DNA of 64,000 bases from Mesorhizobium sp. Pch-S (GTDB lineage: Bacteria > Pseudomonadota > Alphaproteobacteria > Rhizobiales > Rhizobiaceae): positions 4,859,501 through 4,923,500 of the forward strand of contig NZ_CP029562.1 of assembly GCF_004136315.1 (NCBI RefSeq), in the 5' to 3' direction. Shown one piece after another: positions 44,462 through 52,289 of this stretch. The position numbers and the translations under genes are program-made. Positions within the stretch are counted from its first letter, which is position 1. Each line of letters starts with the position of its first letter. The notes under the pieces are model-generated. The model was not told where the DNA came from. It was given only the letters and a program-made list of their open reading frames with translations, and did no database searches.

Positions 44462-44785
44462 ATGCTGTTGGAGGACCGCTATTGCCAGATCGCGCTCGGT
44501 TTTCCCGGAGCCGAGCAGAGCAGCCATTTCGACGTCACCGATTTCCGTGTCCGCGGCAAGATTTTTGCCACATTGCGGCCTAAGGACAATCGCGCCGTCA
44601 TCAAGCTGGCACCGGACGAGCAGCGGCTGCTGCTCGAAACATCGGCCGGTCAGTTCGAACCGATCCCCGGCTCCTGGGGTCAGAAGGGCTGGACGCGGGT
44701 CTGGCTGGAAAAGGCGGACGAGGAAACCGTCCGCCATGCCATGACGATGAGCTGGCGCTCGGTCGCGCCGAAGGCGCTGCGCTAG
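44462..44785 (+). CDS. MmcQ/YjbR-family protein
   Basis: A 107-residue small alpha/beta protein of the YjbR (MmcQ) family with CyaY-like fold, related to DNA-binding double-wing domains. Family features are ALGFPGAEQSSHFDVTDFRV near 11-30, KIFATLRPKDNRAVIKLAPD and WTRVWLEKADEETVRHAM. The function is unknown. The ATG at 44462 lies six bases after GGGGAGG; a TTG six bases earlier is an alternative. It stands alone, converging on metZ. Confidence 0.82.
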   Translation: MLLEDRYCQIALGFPGAEQSSHFDVTDFRVRGKIFATLRPKDNRAVIKLAPDEQRLLLETSAGQFEPIPGSWGQKGWTRVWLEKADEETVRHAMTMSWRSVAPKALR

Positions 44786-44792
44786 CGGGGAA

Positions 44793-44831
44793 CAGAGCGG
44801 ACTGCGGTTCCTTTCGTCGCATCCCGCTCTG
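44793..44831. terminator. hairpin between converging YjbR gene and metZ
   Basis: CAGAGCGG (44793-44800) and CCGCTCTG (44824-44831) can form an 8-bp stem in the gap between two converging genes. The loop is long (23 bases) though partly self-complementary, and no U-tract follows, so this is a weak terminator candidate. Confidence 0.35.
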
Positions 44832-44836
44832 GACCG

Positions 44837-46024
44837 TCAAGCCTTGGCCAGCGCCTGCTCGATATCTTCCAGCAGATCGTCGGTGTCTTCGAGACCGAGC
44901 GACAGGCGCAGGGTGCCGTCGCCGATGCCGAGTTCGGCGCGGGCCTCGTCGGTCAGGTTCTTGTGCGTCGTCGTCGCTGGATGGGTGATCAGGCTCTTGG
45001 CATCGCCCAGATTGTTGGAGATCAGCACCACGTCGAGCGCATTCTCGAAGGCGAAGGCCGATTTCTTGCCGCCCTTCAGGTCGAAGCAGATCAGCGTCGA
45101 GCCGCCGGTCATTTGCTTCTTGATGATGTCGGCCTGCGGATGGTCGGCGCGGCCGGGATAGATCAGCCTTCCGACCTTCGGATGGCTGGCCAGGAAGTCG
45201 GCGATCCTGGCTGCGGCCTCGGTCTGCTGGCGCACGCGCAGCGGGAGCGTCTCCAGCCCCTTCAAAAGCACCCAGGCATTGAACGGCGACAGGCTCGGGC
45301 CGGTGTGGCGGAAATAGTCGTGCAGGTTTTCGTCGATCCACTTCTTGTCGGATAGCACGATGCCACCGAGGCAGCGGCCCTGGCCGTCAATGTGCTTGGT
45401 GGCCGAATAGACGACGATGTGCGCGCCGAGCTCCAGCGGTTTCTGCATCAACGGTGTGGCGAAGACATTGTCCACCACCAGCCTGGCGCCGATCGAATTG
45501 GCAAGCCTGGCGACAGCCGCGATGTCTACCACCTCCAGCGTCGGGTTGGTCGGGCTCTCCAGGAAGAACAGCCTGGTGTTGGGCCGGACCGCGGCTTCCC
45601 AGTTCTCGATCTCGGTGCCGTCGACCAGTGTCGCCTCGATACCGTATCTCGGCGCCAGCGTCTCGACCACCCAGCGACAGGAGCCGAACAGCGCGCGCGC
45701 GGCGACGATATGGTCGCCGGCCTTGAGGCCGCACAGCACGGCGGCCGTCACCGCTGCCATGCCCGACGCTGTGGCGCGGGCGTCTTCGGCGCCTTCCAGC
45801 GCGCACATGCGCTTTTCGAACATGTCGACGGTCGGGTTGGCATAACGTGAATAGATGAAGCCCGGCTCCTCGCCCTTGAAGCGGGCCTCGGCGCGCTCGG
45901 CACTGTCATAGTGATAGCCTTGCGTCAGGAACATCGCTTCCGACATCTCGCCGAAGCCCGATCGCAGCGTGCCTGCGTGGACGAGCTGGGTTGCGGGTTT
46001 CCAGTTGCGCTTTTTCTCGGTCAT
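44837..46024 (-). CDS. metZ: O-succinylhomoserine sulfhydrylase
   Basis: A 395-residue PLP enzyme of the Cys/Met metabolism family, forming homocysteine from an O-acylated homoserine and sulfide. Key segments are SRYANPTVDMFEKRMCALEG near 63-82, ATASGMAAVTAAVLCGLKAG, and the PLP lysine in VVYSATKHIDGQGRCLGG near 205-222. The C terminus TLRLSLGLEDTDDLLEDIEQ fits MetZ rather than MetY (about 430). The start at 46024 follows GGAACGGAACC. A SAM-II riboswitch with terminator controls it, confirming a methionine role. Confidence 0.94.
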   Translation of the reverse strand: MTEKKRNWKPATQLVHAGTLRSGFGEMSEAMFLTQGYHYDSAERAEARFKGEEPGFIYSRYANPTVDMFEKRMCALEGAEDARATASGMAAVTAAVLCGLKAGDHIVAARALFGSCRWVVETLAPRYGIEATLVDGTEIENWEAAVRPNTRLFFLESPTNPTLEVVDIAAVARLANSIGARLVVDNVFATPLMQKPLELGAHIVVYSATKHIDGQGRCLGGIVLSDKKWIDENLHDYFRHTGPSLSPFNAWVLLKGLETLPLRVRQQTEAAARIADFLASHPKVGRLIYPGRADHPQADIIKKQMTGGSTLICFDLKGGKKSAFAFENALDVVLISNNLGDAKSLITHPATTTHKNLTDEARAELGIGDGTLRLSLGLEDTDDLLEDIEQALAKA

Positions 46025-46071
46025 GGTTCCGTTCCGACACAAAAACTGGCCGCCATATGACTGACAGGCAC

Positions 46072-46101
46072 AAAAAAACCGGCCGCGAAGTCGCAACCGG
46101 T
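46072..46101 (-). terminator. terminator downstream of the SAM-II aptamer
   Basis: On the minus strand, ACCGGTTGCG and CGCGGCCGGT form a 10-bp stem (two G-U pairs) around ACTT, followed directly by seven T. It lies 26 bases after the riboswitch aptamer and 48 bases before the metZ start, so it can act as the expression platform. Confidence 0.82.
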
Positions 46102-46126
46102 CCATACGGCCTTTGTCGGGCCCTGC

Positions 46127-46186
46127 GGTCCTTTAGCGACTTGTTTAACGTGGCTGCAAGCCGACCGGCCAAATCACCACGGGATA
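46127..46186 (-). ncRNA. SAM-II riboswitch
   Basis: On the minus strand the segment contains CCCGTGGTGATTTGGCCGGT, then CGGCTTGCAGCCACGTTAAA and CAAGTCGCTAAAGG, which are the conserved pieces of the SAM-II (metA-motif) aptamer. CGTGG pairs with CCACG as the first helix, and the GCTAAAGG end closes the pseudoknot. SAM binding is known to lower expression of methionine genes in alphaproteobacteria. It precedes metZ by about 100 bases. Confidence 0.95.
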
Positions 46187-46192
46187 AAGCAC

Positions 46193-46221
46193 CCTTTAGA
46201 CCCGGGGGCGGCTTGCGTCAA
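46193..46221 (-). promoter_or_regulatory. promoter of the metZ riboswitch transcript
   Basis: On the minus strand TTGACG (46216-46221), a 17-base spacer and TAAAGG (46193-46198) precede the aptamer by about 7 bases, so the RNA would begin just before the riboswitch. The -35 is strong and the -10 is poor. Confidence 0.5.
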
Positions 46222-46269
46222 TTGCCGGCTTCATTAAGAGCATGGAGGACTGGCTGACTTGAGCCACCT

Positions 46270-47376
46270 GTGGAGTTGTCATTGCGCAAGACAGGCATTC
46301 TTCCCGATCAGGTTATCGCGGCGCTGTTCCATGCGGGCAGCCTGAAGTCGCCGCGAGCGCTCGATGACGACCAGATCCAGCCGGCCAGCCTCGACCTTCG
46401 CCTTGGCGAGAAAGCCTATCGGGTGCGCGCCAGCTTCCTGCCTGGTCCCCACAGCACGGTGGAAGCCAAGCTCGACCGGCTCAAGCTGCACGAAATCAAC
46501 CTCGCCGATGGCGCTGTGCTGGAGACGGGTTGCGTCTACATCGTGCCGCTGCTGGAGAGCCTGGAACTGCCGGATCACATTTCCGCCTCGACAAATCCGA
46601 AAAGCTCCACCGGCCGGCTCGACATCTTCACCCGTGTCATGACCGATCATGGCCAGGAGTTCGACAAGGTCGCTGCCGGTTATCGTGGCCAGCTCTACCT
46701 CGAAGTCAGCCCGCGAACCTTCCCGATCGTCGTCCGCACCGGTTCACGCCTGTCGCAGATCCGTTTCCGCACCGGCAATGCGCTGCTGTCGGAGGACGAA
46801 CTGCATGCGCTGCACCGCGCCGAGACGCTGGTGGCAATCGATCCGCCCAACATCTCCAACGGCGGCATCGCGCTGTCCATCGACCTCGCCGGCGACAAGG
46901 ACGGGCTGGTCGGCTATCGCGGCAAGCACCACACCGGGCTGGTCGATGTCGACAAGCGCGCCGCTCAGGACATCGTCGATTTCTGGGAGCCGCTCTATCG
47001 CAGTGGCGCCGGCGAGTTGGTGCTCGATCCGGACGAGTTCTACATCCTCGTCAGCCAGGAGGCGGTGCATGTGCCGCCGCTCTACGCTGCCGAGATGACG
47101 CCGTTCGATCCGCTGGTCGGCGAATTCCGCGTGCATTATGCCGGTTTCTTCGATCCCGGCTTTGGCCACTCCGCAGCCGGCGGCACTGGCAGCCGTGCGG
47201 TGCTGGAGGTGCGCAGCCATGAAGTGCCGTTCATCCTCGACCATGGCCAGATCGTCGGCCGGCTGGTCTTCGAGCATATGCTGAAGCGGCCGACCGCGCT
47301 CTACGGCACCGACCTCGGCTCCAACTACCAGGCGCAGGGTCTCAAGCTGTCGAAGCACTTCCGGGCAGCAAGATGA
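46270..47376 (+). CDS. dcd: 2'-deoxycytidine 5'-triphosphate deaminase (long alphaproteobacterial form)
   Basis: A 368-residue enzyme with two dUTPase-like halves, roughly twice the length of E. coli Dcd (193), as is usual for Rhizobiales. The first half has LDDDQIQPASLDLRLGEKAY near 30-49, ISASTNPKSSTGRLDIFTRV and AAGYRGQLYLEVSPRTFPIV. The second half repeats the pattern with RVHYAGFFDPGFGHSAAGGT and EVRSHEVPFILDHGQIVGRL near 300-330. It deaminates dCTP to dUTP to supply dUMP for thymidylate synthesis. The start is GTG 46270. It is divergent from metZ, a common arrangement in the group. Confidence 0.9.
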   Translation: MELSLRKTGILPDQVIAALFHAGSLKSPRALDDDQIQPASLDLRLGEKAYRVRASFLPGPHSTVEAKLDRLKLHEINLADGAVLETGCVYIVPLLESLELPDHISASTNPKSSTGRLDIFTRVMTDHGQEFDKVAAGYRGQLYLEVSPRTFPIVVRTGSRLSQIRFRTGNALLSEDELHALHRAETLVAIDPPNISNGGIALSIDLAGDKDGLVGYRGKHHTGLVDVDKRAAQDIVDFWEPLYRSGAGELVLDPDEFYILVSQEAVHVPPLYAAEMTPFDPLVGEFRVHYAGFFDPGFGHSAAGGTGSRAVLEVRSHEVPFILDHGQIVGRLVFEHMLKRPTALYGTDLGSNYQAQGLKLSKHFRAAR

Positions 47377-47383
47377 GCAGTAG

Positions 47384-47422
47384 GGGAATAGGTCGGCAAC
47401 TGATTGCCCTATCCCATTTTTT
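47384..47422 (+). terminator. terminator after dcd
   Basis: GGGA-TAG-GGCAA (47384-47398, with a one-base and a three-base bulge) pairs with TTGCC-CTA-TCCC (47403-47415) and is followed by A and six T. It lies 8 bases past the dcd stop, in the gap to a converging gene. Confidence 0.65.
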
Positions 47423-47443
47423 GCAGCCGGCTGCCCAACCATC

Positions 47444-48004
47444 TCACGACGCAAGGCTTCTGCGCTGGCAGATTTGCCAAATGTGGCCTGCCGGGTCGAA
47501 AATCGCAGCCGCAAGCCATCCCTCGGCGGTCGGTTGCAACGCGTCGCGAACGATGGCTCCCGCTGCTATTGCTCTTGCCGTCACCAGTCGGGCGTTTTTT
47601 ACCTCCAGCCGCAGGGTCATGCTGACGGCCCCGTGATCCTTGGGGAAGAACGGGCCCCCGCGCCAAGGCTCGGCCTCGCGCCGAGGATTGGAACCCATGA
47701 CGGAAATTGCCATTTCGCCGACCTGCAAATCGATCGCCACCCCATCGTGTACTTTCGTCCGGACGGCATCAAAGGCCTCTTCGTAGAATCGCGCGGCGTC
47801 CTGTTCTCGTCCGTGCTCGACAAAGATTGAAACGGTTATGCCGATGTCTTCGCTGTGGGCGACCGACAGGGCATTCCAGCTGGAATATCCAAGCTGCTGG
47901 GCGATCAGTTCCAGACAAGCGCTATGCGACAGGTGCGATTGCTTTTCGGCCAGGGCCTTGCGCAATGCCTTTGCCATAGTCTTCGCACGATTGATCGTAT
48001 TCAC
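47444..48004 (-). CDS. Glyoxalase/VOC-like protein with N-terminal helical domain
   Basis: A 186-residue protein. The first 60 residues form a helical domain (AKALRKALAEKQSHLSHSAC, then LELIAQQLGYSSWNALSVAH), the glyoxalase-related N-terminal domain also found on toxin-related and antibiotic-resistance-like proteins. From residue 55 a VOC fold follows (VSIFVEHGREQDAARFYEEA, VSMTLRLEVKNARLVTARAI, AAIFDPAGHIWQICQR). It resembles PhnB-like VOC proteins without an evident complete metal triad. The function is unknown; it might bind or modify a small electrophile or antibiotic. Confidence 0.72.
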   Translation of the reverse strand: MNTINRAKTMAKALRKALAEKQSHLSHSACLELIAQQLGYSSWNALSVAHSEDIGITVSIFVEHGREQDAARFYEEAFDAVRTKVHDGVAIDLQVGEMAISVMGSNPRREAEPWRGGPFFPKDHGAVSMTLRLEVKNARLVTARAIAAGAIVRDALQPTAEGWLAAAIFDPAGHIWQICQRRSLAS

Positions 48005-48323
48005 GGCTCGATCCTTTCATGGGCGCAATCGGGGTCAGTGCTCGCCTTCCTGACAGTCGCCCAAAGGGTCAACCAGATCGTGTGCATTCACCAATCCAAA
48101 CGGAGCGAGCGGCAGGCTGCACGGCCTCCGAAATCCTACCCAATCCCGAGGCACGGTCAACGCCGAATGGAAAAGGGTTGCCGTTGCCGAAGGAACGAGC
48201 GCGTTGATCCGACTGCCGAGCCACCCATCTAAAGCAGCAAGGCCACGTCGCATCCTACGCTTGCCTGGCCCTCGGCGGCGTGCTTGGCTGTCCACGGACA
48301 ACAAGACCAACCCGAGGGGGAAC
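48005..48323. other. 319-base intergenic region, nothing recognised
   Basis: The divergent stretch between the glyoxalase-like gene and the first amino-acid binding protein. I see no RNA motif, repeat or convincing promoter hexamers. It contains only the ribosome site GAGGGGGAAC before 48324. An open frame continuing upstream of 48324 has the arginine-rich look of non-coding GC-rich DNA. Confidence 0.4.
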
Positions 48324-49097
48324 ATGATGAAAATGTCCAGGTGGTTCGCAACGGTGGCGGCCGCAACGATGATGGTGGCCGGCGCCAGCAGCGCCTTTGC
48401 CGCCGACAAGATCAAGATCGGCACGGAAGGTGCCTATCCGCCTTTCAATACCCTCACCGCGGACGGCAAGCTTGAGGGTTTCGACATCGATATCGCCAAT
48501 GCGCTCTGCGCGCAGATGAAGGCCGAATGCGAACTCGTCACGCAGGACTGGGATGGCATGATACCGGCGCTGCAGGCCAAGAAGTTCGACGCCATCATCG
48601 CCTCGATGAGCATCACGCCGGAGCGCAAGAAGCAGGTCGCCTTCACCAACAAATATTACACCACGCCGCTGGCGCTGGTCGCCCTGAAGGACAGCTCGCT
48701 GGCCGGCACTGACGGCGAGGCGGTCAAGGGCAAGACCGTCGGCGCGCAGGCCTCCACCACCCAGGCCGACTACGCGCAGGACGTCTATGCCAAGGCCGGC
48801 GCCGACGTGAAGCTCTATCCGACGCAGGAAGAAGCGGTGACCGACCTCGTCAACGGCCGCCTCGATGCCGTTCTTTCCGACAAGTTCGTGCTGGTCGACT
48901 GGATGAAGAACGGCTCGGCCAAGGACTGCTGCAAGATGATCGGCGACGTCAAGGGAACCGAGACCGAGGCCGGCATCGCCGTGCGCCAGGAAGACAACGA
49001 ACTGCGTGAGAAGTTCAATGCCGCCATCGACGCCATCGTTGCCGACGGCACTTACAAGAAGATCCAGTCGAAATATTTCGACTTCGACATCTATTGA
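48324..49097 (+). CDS. Amino-acid ABC transporter binding protein (LAO/HisJ type), copy 1
   Basis: A 257-residue periplasmic receptor. The signal peptide MMKMSRWFATVAAATMMVAG ends at SAFA-ADKIKIG, about residue 25. SBP_bac_3 motifs are IKIGTEGAYPPFNTLTADGK, LEGFDIDIANALCAQMKAEC, DWDGMIPALQAKKFDAIIAS and FTNKYYTTPLALVAL, as in lysine/arginine/ornithine and histidine receptors. A conserved Cys pair (KDCCKMIGDV) lies near 208-217. It is followed by a terminator and has no permease or ATPase beside it. It is closely similar to the copy at 50468. Confidence 0.9.
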   Translation: MMKMSRWFATVAAATMMVAGASSAFAADKIKIGTEGAYPPFNTLTADGKLEGFDIDIANALCAQMKAECELVTQDWDGMIPALQAKKFDAIIASMSITPERKKQVAFTNKYYTTPLALVALKDSSLAGTDGEAVKGKTVGAQASTTQADYAQDVYAKAGADVKLYPTQEEAVTDLVNGRLDAVLSDKFVLVDWMKNGSAKDCCKMIGDVKGTETEAGIAVRQEDNELREKFNAAIDAIVADGTYKKIQSKYFDFDIY

Positions 49098-49140
49098 GCC
49101 CAGGGGGCGGCTGATCGCCAGTCCTCCACCGCTGACGATG

Positions 49141-49167
49141 AAAGGCCGGGACGTGTCCCGGCCTTTT
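49141..49167. terminator. bidirectional terminator after binding protein copy 1
   Basis: AAAGGCCGGGA (49141-49151) and TCCCGGCCTTT (49156-49166) form a perfect 11-bp stem around CGTG, with A and T runs on both sides. It separates the binding-protein gene from the converging metallo-hydrolase. Confidence 0.85.
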
Positions 49168-49179
49168 GCTTTCATGCGA

Positions 49180-50166
49180 TCAGATCGCGCTGCTCCATTG
49201 CACAGGCACCAGTTCGAAGCCGTTGCCTGCCTTGGCGATGTGGCCGGTTGCGGGGAAGGGGGCGTGATAGAAGGCGACCTGCATCTTCTCCGCTGCGGCC
49301 ATGTCGAGCAGCTTGCGCCGGGTTTCTATCGCCTGTGGCCCGTCCATATCGAAGATCGCCGTCCAGTCGGGATTGCGCACGAACAGCGCCGGATGGTTGG
49401 TTGTGTCCGACAGGGCCATCAGCCTGCCTTCGCCGGAAGTGATGGCGAAGACGGTGTGACCGGGCGTATGGCCCGGAGCGGCGATCGCGGTCACGCCGGG
49501 CACGAGTTCCTTGTCGGCTTCGAACTGTTTCACGTCCTTGGCGACGGGGCCGAAGACGCGGCGCACGGTGGCGAAGGCGTTCCTGGCGGCTTCCGGTGCG
49601 GCGTTCATTTTGGCATCGTCCATCCAGAACGCCCATTCGGCAGCCGGGACCATGACCTCGGCGTTGGGGAACACGGCGGTGCCGTCCTTGAGACGGAAGC
49701 CGTTGATGTGGTCGCCGTGGAAATGGCTGATGATGACGGTCGAGACATCCTCCGGCTTGAAGCCGGCGGCCTTGAAATTGTTCATCCAGACGCCGGAGGT
49801 CGGCGCGCCGGAATCGCCATTGCCGGTGTCGATGAGCACCAGCCTGTCGCCGATCTGCAGCGCCAGCGTGGTGTAGGAGATCGAAAGCGCGTCGCTTGGC
49901 AGATAGGCGGCTTCCAGCGCTTTCTCGACGTCGGCGAGCTCGGCATTGCGGATGAAACCTTCGAGCGGGCGTTTGCCGAAACCGTCGTTGAGGGCGGTGA
50001 CGGTGATGTCGCCCACCTTGTAGCGATAGAAGCCGGGGTTGTGGCTCGCGGGTGCGTCCTGCGCCCGGGCCGGAGCGATACCGGCGGGCAGGTCGAGGAT
50101 GGCGGCGGTGGCGAGAGCGCTGGCGCTTGCCATGACGGTGCGACGGGAAAGGGCGAAACTGGCCAT
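49180..50166 (-). CDS. Tat-exported MBL-fold metallo-hydrolase
   Basis: A 328-residue metallo-beta-lactamase-fold hydrolase. The N terminus MASFALSRRTVMASASALAT has a twin-arginine motif (SRRTVM), with cleavage near residue 36 (ARAQ), so it should be exported folded. The zinc motif is VIISHFHGDHINGF (HxHxDH) near 135-148, with GHTPGHTVFAI supplying a further His and later Asp/His ligands. It belongs to the group containing methyl parathion hydrolase and lactonases; the substrate is unknown. It sits reversed between two paralogous amino-acid binding proteins. Confidence 0.87.
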   Translation of the reverse strand: MASFALSRRTVMASASALATAAILDLPAGIAPARAQDAPASHNPGFYRYKVGDITVTALNDGFGKRPLEGFIRNAELADVEKALEAAYLPSDALSISYTTLALQIGDRLVLIDTGNGDSGAPTSGVWMNNFKAAGFKPEDVSTVIISHFHGDHINGFRLKDGTAVFPNAEVMVPAAEWAFWMDDAKMNAAPEAARNAFATVRRVFGPVAKDVKQFEADKELVPGVTAIAAPGHTPGHTVFAITSGEGRLMALSDTTNHPALFVRNPDWTAIFDMDGPQAIETRRKLLDMAAAEKMQVAFYHAPFPATGHIAKAGNGFELVPVQWSSAI

Positions 50167-50467
50167 TGATCGGACTCCAAAGGTCAGCAGGCACGGCCTT
50201 GACCGGCAGCGCTCATCGCCGACCGGTTCCGCGCCCCGGGGGAACAACCCCGAAATCAGGCTAGCAGCCGGACCGCCCGCTTCAACCCGATGCGGCCGTG
50301 GGCGGGTCACCTTTGCGTGAGCCGGTCGTTATCGTGGGGAGAGTTGCACCTGTCTTGCCTTCGGCAGATGGAGCACCAATCGAAGCCCGGCGCTGGTGCT
50401 TCCTCGCTTTGCCGGCACATGTTTGGCAAACTCAGGCCGTTTCGGCCGACGTGGAGGGAAAACAAGA
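50167..50467. other. 301-base intergenic region, nothing recognised
   Basis: The divergent gap between the metallo-hydrolase and binding protein copy 2. It holds the ribosome site GTGGAGGGAAAA before 50468 and several short GC-rich inverted repeats, such as CCCCGGGG near 50236, that are not convincing as operators. It shows no obvious similarity to the region before copy 1. Confidence 0.4.
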
Positions 50468-51229
50468 ATGAAGATTTCGAAATGGCTCGTCTCGGCTGCG
50501 GCCGCGACGGTGTTGATGGTTGCGCCGGCTGCCGCCGAGAAGCTGAAGATCGCCACCGAAGGTGCGGCGCCGCCCTTTAGCACGGTGACGGCGGACGGCA
50601 AGCTGGCCGGCTTCGACGTCGACATCGCCAATGCGCTGTGCACCCAGATGAAGATCGAGTGCGAGATCGTCGCGCAGGATTGGGACGGCATGATCCCGGC
50701 GCTGCAGGCAAAGAAGTTCGACGCCATCATCGCCTCGATGACCATCACCGAAGAGCGCAAGAGGCAGGTCGCCTTCACCAATAAATATTATTCGACGCCG
50801 CTAGCGCTGGCTGGCCTGAAGGACACCACGGTGACGGGCACCGAGCCGGCAGCGCTCGAAGGCAAGACGCTGGGCGCGCAGGGCTCGACCATGCAGGCCA
50901 CCTATGCGCAGGACGTCTACGCCAAGGCCGGCGCCGAAGTGAAGCTCTATCCGACGCATGAGGACGCCGCGACCGACCTCGTCAACGGCCGGCTCGATGC
51001 CATCATCACCGACAAGTTCGTGCTGGTCGACTGGGTCAAGAACGGCAATGGCAAGGATTGCTGCAAGGTGATCGGCGACGTGAAGGGCACCGAAGCGCAG
51101 ATCGGCATCGCCATCCGCCAGGGCGAGGATGCGCTGCGCGAGCGCTTCAACACCGCGATCGACGCCATCGTGGCCGACGGCACCTACAAGAAGGTGCAGG
51201 CGAAGTATTTCGACTTCGACATCTATTGA
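50468..51229 (+). CDS. Amino-acid ABC transporter binding protein (LAO/HisJ type), copy 2
   Basis: A 253-residue periplasmic receptor. The signal peptide MKISKWLVSAAAATVLMVAP ends at AAA-EKLKIA. Its motifs run parallel to copy 1 (LAGFDVDIANALCTQMKIEC, DWDGMIPALQAKKFDAIIAS, FTNKYYSTPLALAGL, KDCCKVIGDVKGTEAQIG, AKYFDFDIY). Most positions are identical, and the C-terminal KYFDFDIY is shared exactly. The two copies arose by duplication and perhaps diverged in ligand. A terminator follows; no permease or ATPase gene is linked. Confidence 0.9.
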   Translation: MKISKWLVSAAAATVLMVAPAAAEKLKIATEGAAPPFSTVTADGKLAGFDVDIANALCTQMKIECEIVAQDWDGMIPALQAKKFDAIIASMTITEERKRQVAFTNKYYSTPLALAGLKDTTVTGTEPAALEGKTLGAQGSTMQATYAQDVYAKAGAEVKLYPTHEDAATDLVNGRLDAIITDKFVLVDWVKNGNGKDCCKVIGDVKGTEAQIGIAIRQGEDALRERFNTAIDAIVADGTYKKVQAKYFDFDIY

Positions 51230-51266
51230 GCGGCCGCGGCTCGGGCTGCATCGAGGCTGACGCGAG

Positions 51267-51292
51267 AACGGGCGCCGATGGCGCCCGTTTTT
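51267..51292 (+). terminator. terminator after binding protein copy 2
   Basis: AACGGGCGCC (51267-51276) and GGCGCCCGTT (51280-51289) form a perfect 10-bp stem around GAT, followed by TTT. It ends the copy 2 transcript 37 bases after its stop. Confidence 0.85.
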
Positions 51293-51430
51293 GTGTCCGA
51301 ACGGGAGGCGAAGGTTAAGGGTTCAGGAAAGCATGTCCTAAAAGGTGGCATCTTCGACATTCAGGACGAGCGCCGATCGTCCTATCTTCAACTGGTCTCT
51401 CATCGATGGGAGCATCAAAGGAGATCGAAG

Positions 51431-52225
51431 ATGACAAGCGAACACAAGGGTACGGCTCTGGTCACCGGCGCATCGTCGGGAATAGGTGCGATCTATGCCG
51501 ATCGCCTGGCGAAACAGGGCTATGACTTGATTCTGGTGGCACGCAATGCCGGGAAGCTGCGTAGCCTTGCTGGTGCGATCAGCGACGGCACCGGACGTTC
51601 GGTCGAGGTGTTCCCGGCGGACCTGGCAGGCAGCGCGGACCTGGGAAAAGTCGAAAACCTGCTGCGCACCGATGCCAGCATCACCATGCTCATCAACAAT
51701 GCGGGAATTGGCGCAACCGCGCCGTTGCTCGCCAGCGATGTCGACGCCATGCAGTCGATGATCGATATCAACGTGACCGCGCCGATGCGGCTAGCCTACG
51801 CGGCGGCGCCCGGTTTCGTGTCGCGCGGCAAGGGTACGATTATCAACATCGCTTCGATCGTCGCCATTTCCCCCGAAACGTTGAACGGCGTCTACGGCGG
51901 CAGCAAGGCCTTTGTCCTGGCCTTTTCGCAGTCGCTGCACCACGAGCTCGCCGACAAGGGCATCCGCGTCCAGGCTGTGCTTCCGGGCGCAACCGCGACC
52001 GATTTTTGGGCCTTGTCCGGCACGCCCGTCGAGCATCTGCCCGCCGAAATCGTCATGTCTGCCGATGCGATGGTCGACGCTGCGCTGGCGGGACTGAAGC
52101 TCGGCGAACTGGTCACCATTCCGTCGCTGCCGGACATTGCCGACTGGCAGGCTTTCGAGGCCGCGCGCAATGCCCTGAAGCCCAAGCTTTCGCTGGGTGC
52201 TCCCGCGAAACGTTATGCAGCCTGA
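51431..52225 (+). CDS. Short-chain dehydrogenase/reductase
   Basis: A 264-residue classical SDR. The cofactor loop is ALVTGASSGIGAIYADRLAK near residues 9-28, the NNAG motif is MLINNAGIG near 88-96, and the catalytic set is Ser (IINIASIVA) and YGGSK near 155-159. The C-terminal part is typical of the DltE-like SDR group (LPGATATDFWALSG). The start ATG 51431 follows AAAGGAGATCG. It leads a probable operon with a VOC protein and a GlxA-type regulator; substrate unknown. Confidence 0.9.
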   Translation: MTSEHKGTALVTGASSGIGAIYADRLAKQGYDLILVARNAGKLRSLAGAISDGTGRSVEVFPADLAGSADLGKVENLLRTDASITMLINNAGIGATAPLLASDVDAMQSMIDINVTAPMRLAYAAAPGFVSRGKGTIINIASIVAISPETLNGVYGGSKAFVLAFSQSLHHELADKGIRVQAVLPGATATDFWALSGTPVEHLPAEIVMSADAMVDAALAGLKLGELVTIPSLPDIADWQAFEAARNALKPKLSLGAPAKRYAA

Positions 52226-52289
52226 TCCCCGGGGCGGTGTCCCTTGCTGCGACGCCGTCCACGGCAACCTTCTCGGAAAGGAAACGACA

